Shown here one piece after another: positions 6,600-8,416 of a stretch of 8,416 bases of DNA (the first letter of the stretch is position 1; the number at the start of each line of letters is the position of its first letter). Both the position numbers and the translations under genes were made by a program. The notes below the pieces were generated by a model. The model was not told where the DNA came from. It made no database searches and saw only the letters and a program-made list of their open reading frames with translations. The stretch comes from an uncultured Oscillibacter sp. (GTDB lineage Bacteria > Bacillota > Clostridia > Oscillospirales > Oscillospiraceae): positions 1-8,416 of the forward strand of contig CABSFC010000111.1 of assembly GCA_902476875.1 (NCBI GenBank), in the 5' to 3' direction.

Positions 6600-6745
6600 C
6601 GCTGTGGGACTGTGGGCAAACGGTCAAGCCGGGCGGCGCTGTGGGAAAGCGGTTTGCCGTCCTGTGGGAAAGGCCTGTCCTTTTCCATCAGGGGGTGAAT
6701 GGCTTTTCCATCGGCAAAGCGGCCGTTTTCCACATTTCCATAGCG
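6600..6745. repeat. Intergenic cluster of TGTGGG / TTTTCCA words, DnaA-box-like
   Basis: The 249-bp gap between the BRO-N and DUF6050-like genes (6502-6750) holds repeated short words. TGTGGG occurs at 6603, 6611, 6640 and 6663 (two as TGTGGGAAA). CTTTTCCATC occurs twice (6680-6689 and 6703-6712), TTTTCCACA at 6726-6734 and TTTCCATA at 6735. TTTTCCACA differs from the DnaA-box consensus TTATCCACA at one position, and TGTGGGAAA is TTTCCCACA on the other strand. The cluster could be a replication or regulatory site, or degenerate remains of a coding segment. Apart from this and the BRO-N promoter, I see nothing else in the gap. Confidence 0.45.
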
Positions 6746-6750
6746 CGGGC

Positions 6751-7110
6751 CTAATCCTCGGTGATGATACACGCACAGCCCGCCGTCAGCAGGCGGTACA
6801 GCGTCAGCGGCACATACCACGCCGCCACCAGCAGCCGCCAGACAAGGACGCAGCCGCCGATAAGGCCGGCAAAGACGAAGTTCAGAAGGAACAGGGCGAT
6901 CCCGCCGCCCAGAGAGCCGCCGCCCGGTATGATCCAGAGCCGCAGCCGCCAGATCCCAAACGGCAGCCCGCAGAGGATCCAGAGCCAGAGATAATCCAGT
7001 TCCCCGTTCTTTACGCAGGCGGAGCGGAAGATGCAGTACAGCAGCGCGGCCGACGCCGCCGGCAGGATGGTCTTGCGGAAAAAGTCCTTTAAGGCCTCGC
7101 CTCTTGTCAT
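6751..7110 (-). CDS. Small multi-pass membrane protein, DUF6050-like
   Basis: This gene encodes a 119-residue protein starting MTRGEALKDFFRKTILPAAS. ATG at 7110 is chosen because AAGGAGG (complement of 7119-7125) lies 8 nt upstream; the longer in-frame start at 7146 lies between the -10 element and this site and has no such signal. Hydrophobic segments are at about 14-32, 40-62 (LWLWILCGLPFGIWRLRLWII) and two at about 68-112, giving an estimated three to four membrane helices. A glycine-rich turn, PGGGSLGGG, lies at 62-70. The sequence is reminiscent of DUF6050 proteins found near mobilization genes of clostridial mobile elements; I assign this from memory, so family membership is moderately sure and function is unknown. 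It follows the relaxase on the same strand with a gap of about 100 bp containing its own likely promoter. A role at the transfer channel is speculation based on neighbours. Confidence 0.78.
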   Translation of the reverse strand: MTRGEALKDFFRKTILPAASAALLYCIFRSACVKNGELDYLWLWILCGLPFGIWRLRLWIIPGGGSLGGGIALFLLNFVFAGLIGGCVLVWRLLVAAWYVPLTLYRLLTAGCACIITED

Positions 7111-7118
7111 GGGGTTCG

Positions 7119-7125
7119 CCTCCTT
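7119..7125 (-). promoter_or_regulatory. Ribosome binding site of the DUF6050-like gene
   Basis: The minus strand reads AAGGAGG here, eight bases before ATG 7110. It decides between the two in-frame starts of this gene. Confidence 0.82.
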
Positions 7126-7144
7126 CAAAATCGTTTGTATCTTC

Positions 7145-7150
7145 ATTATA
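7145..7150 (-). promoter_or_regulatory. Possible -10 element of the DUF6050-like gene
   Basis: A perfect TATAAT is read on the minus strand 34 nt upstream of ATG 7110, in an AT-rich island within GC-rich DNA. The -35 region at 16-18 nt spacing (around TGGGCT) is weak. Two copies of TTTTGCCG (complement of 7161-7168 and 7191-7198), 30 bp apart, lie just upstream and might help recruit a regulator. Confidence 0.5.
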
Positions 7151-7213
7151 TCTGACGTTTCGGCAAAAGCCCAGGGGAAAACGCAGATCGCGGCAAAAAG
7201 TTTGTCTCATGGG

Positions 7214-8416
7214 TCATTCCAGCTCCATATCCTTCTGCCGTGCCGGCGCCTGCCGGGGCGGGGACAGGAACTCCTCCACGTTCCGGCGCACAGCGGCGTA
7301 GTCCTGCTCCTCCCGCCGCGCCTTCTGACGCTCGGCGGTCAGCGCCGCCCTTCGGGCGGTGAGCGCGTCCATTTCCGCCTGCATCCGCTCCGTGGATGGC
7401 AGAGGCACGGCGCCCAGGCGCTTGCACTCCCTGGCGGCGGCCTCAAAGAGAATGATCTCCCTCTCATAGCCCCGCAGGAACTTCTCTTTGTCCTTCGACG
7501 CCTGATAGCGGTCGTAGATTGGCTTGAGCTGACGGTAGGCGGCGACGTGCTTCATTTTCAGCGTCAGCTCCTCGATCCGCGCCCCGGTCTCCCGCAGCTC
7601 CGCTTTCAGCCGGGCGGCGGAGGCGGACGCCGCCTCGCAGCGCTCTGTCAGCTCCTCCATGCTGCCGATGCCGTGTTCCGTCAGGAAGTTGCTGGTCTCG
7701 GCGATGCGTTTCAGATTCTCGATGGTCGCCCAATGACGGTAGCCCGCGCTCTGCTGCGCCTTGATATTGTTCTGGATATCTATGAGCAGGCTGACCCTGC
7801 CTCCGCGCTGCTTTGGTTGGCGGGAGGGTCTGGCGCGTCCGGCCATCCGTGCGGTCAGGGCGTCCTCGGCGTAGTCCGCGCCCAGGGTCTTTAGCCTTGT
7901 GAACCGCTCCTGTCCCGGTGCTCTGGCGGAAATGTACTTGCCCCGCTTGAGCTCGTAGCCCTCCCGCTGCAACCGTAGCAGCAGTTCCTCTAAATCATGG
8001 CAGCCGGGCAGCAGCCGGTCGATGGCGGCGCGCAGCTTCGCCTTATAGCTGGTGCCGGTCCGCTCCGCCTGATGCTCGATGTAGCTTTTGCCCTTGTCCT
8101 GTCCGGGAACGATGACGGACAGACCGTGCTCCTTGCAGATCCGGTCTGATGTACGGCGGATGAAGTGATAGCTGCGCTTGTTGGAATGGTAGTGCTTATG
8201 ATCCTCAAAGCTGACGGCATTGAAGATCAGGTGGTTATGGACGTGATCCCGGTCTGTGTGGGTGGTCAGGACAAACTCATACCTGCCGCCCAGGATCTCC
8301 CTTGCCAGCTCCATGCCGATCTCATGGGCTTGCTCCGGCGTGACCTCCCCAGGCTGAAAGGCTTGGATCAGGTGGCGGCCCAGGTTCGTTCCCTTGTCGA
8401 TGGCGTGGCGGCGGGT
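7214..8416 (-). CDS. Relaxase / mobilization nuclease (MobA/VirD2-like), N-terminus missing
   Basis: About 400 residues are visible; the frame is open to the right window edge, so the true start is beyond 8416. Relaxases nick one strand at oriT, stay covalently linked to the 5' end and pilot it into the recipient. Visible residues 46-63 carry the histidine motif YEFVLTTHTDRDHVHNHLIF, with the metal-binding H58-x-H60-x-H62 region at 8231-8245. This supports a PF03432-type relaxase, probably MOBP. The catalytic tyrosine should lie in the missing N-terminus and cannot be checked. Downstream are a basic region, then RLLPGCHDLEELLLRLQREGYELKRGKYISARAPGQERFTR-like sequence (a region typical of these relaxases) and a long charged helical C-terminus (last ~180 residues) likely to form coiled coils. 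The gene reads away from the right edge, with DUF6050-like and BRO-N genes following on the same strand. No terminator is evident after its stop, so readthrough is possible. Confidence 0.93.
   Translation of the reverse strand, partial: TRRHAIDKGTNLGRHLIQAFQPGEVTPEQAHEIGMELAREILGGRYEFVLTTHTDRDHVHNHLIFNAVSFEDHKHYHSNKRSYHFIRRTSDRICKEHGLSVIVPGQDKGKSYIEHQAERTGTSYKAKLRAAIDRLLPGCHDLEELLLRLQREGYELKRGKYISARAPGQERFTRLKTLGADYAEDALTARMAGRARPSRQPKQRGGRVSLLIDIQNNIKAQQSAGYRHWATIENLKRIAETSNFLTEHGIGSMEELTERCEAASASAARLKAELRETGARIEELTLKMKHVAAYRQLKPIYDRYQASKDKEKFLRGYEREIILFEAAARECKRLGAVPLPSTERMQAEMDALTARRAALTAERQKARREEQDYAAVRRNVEEFLSPPRQAPARQKDMELE

Noticed and set aside
6600..6745. CRISPR-like or tandem repeat array in the gap
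   Set aside because: The repeated words are only 6-10 bp and irregularly spaced, with no uniform repeat-spacer structure.
6536..7210. Minus-strand frame of 224 codons running through the DUF6050-like gene and the repeat-rich gap
   Set aside because: It is out of frame with the hydrophobic protein that has the good ribosome binding site. Its 3' part (GNVENGRF...PLMEKDRPF) could be a decayed coding remnant but is not supported as a gene.
7341..7365. Short GC hairpin with TTC loop (CCGCCC / GGGCGG) inside the relaxase gene
   Set aside because: It is a 6-bp stem in GC-rich coding sequence with no T-tract, expected by chance.
7031..7894. Plus-strand open frame (287 codons) spanning the DUF6050-like gene start and the relaxase
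   Set aside because: It crosses two supported minus-strand genes and their promoter region and has no domain signature.

Overview
The window is a piece of a conjugative (ICE-type) element of the Tn1549/CTn family that is common in gut Clostridia. The evidence is gene content and order: a PAPS-reductase-like protein, DUF4315, DUF4366 (CD1107-type), topoisomerase III, an ArdA/YodL/DUF4316 antirestriction protein and a MobA/VirD2-type relaxase. Strong AAGGAGG ribosome binding sites indicate a Firmicute. The high GC and G/C-rich third codon positions point to an Oscillospiraceae/Ruminococcaceae-like host. Host identity is inferred from these traits only.

Positions 1-5450 hold a tight plus-strand operon of six genes. 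The first is cut by the window edge. The gene junctions overlap (14, 11, 8 and 4 nt) or are separated by only 13 nt, so the genes are probably co-transcribed and partly translationally coupled. No promoter for this operon lies inside the window. The operon supplies a nucleotide-alpha-hydrolase-type accessory enzyme, a small coiled-coil protein, a secreted membrane-anchored protein of the transfer apparatus, a type IA topoisomerase, a large acidic antirestriction-type protein and a 65-residue cysteine-motif protein.

Positions 5451-5625 form a short gap between convergent genes. A strong hairpin with a T-tract on the plus strand and a shorter one on the minus strand probably terminates transcription from both sides.

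Positions 5626-8416 are encoded on the minus strand. Read in transcription order they are a relaxase (its N-terminus lies beyond the right edge), a small DUF6050-like multi-pass membrane protein and a BRO-N/DinD-like putative regulator. The membrane protein and the BRO-N gene each have a strong ribosome binding site and a plausible -10 element. The 249-bp gap between them carries repeated TGTGGG and TTTTCCA words that resemble degenerate DnaA boxes.

Taken together, the right side starts DNA processing (the relaxase nicks and pilots the strand), and the left operon supports transfer and establishment (topology, antirestriction, membrane component). I see no clearly new system. The most unexplained signals are two perfect 14-bp inverted repeats inside coding sequence (topB and the BRO-N gene), the repeat-rich gap at 6600-6745, and the small proteins of unknown function.
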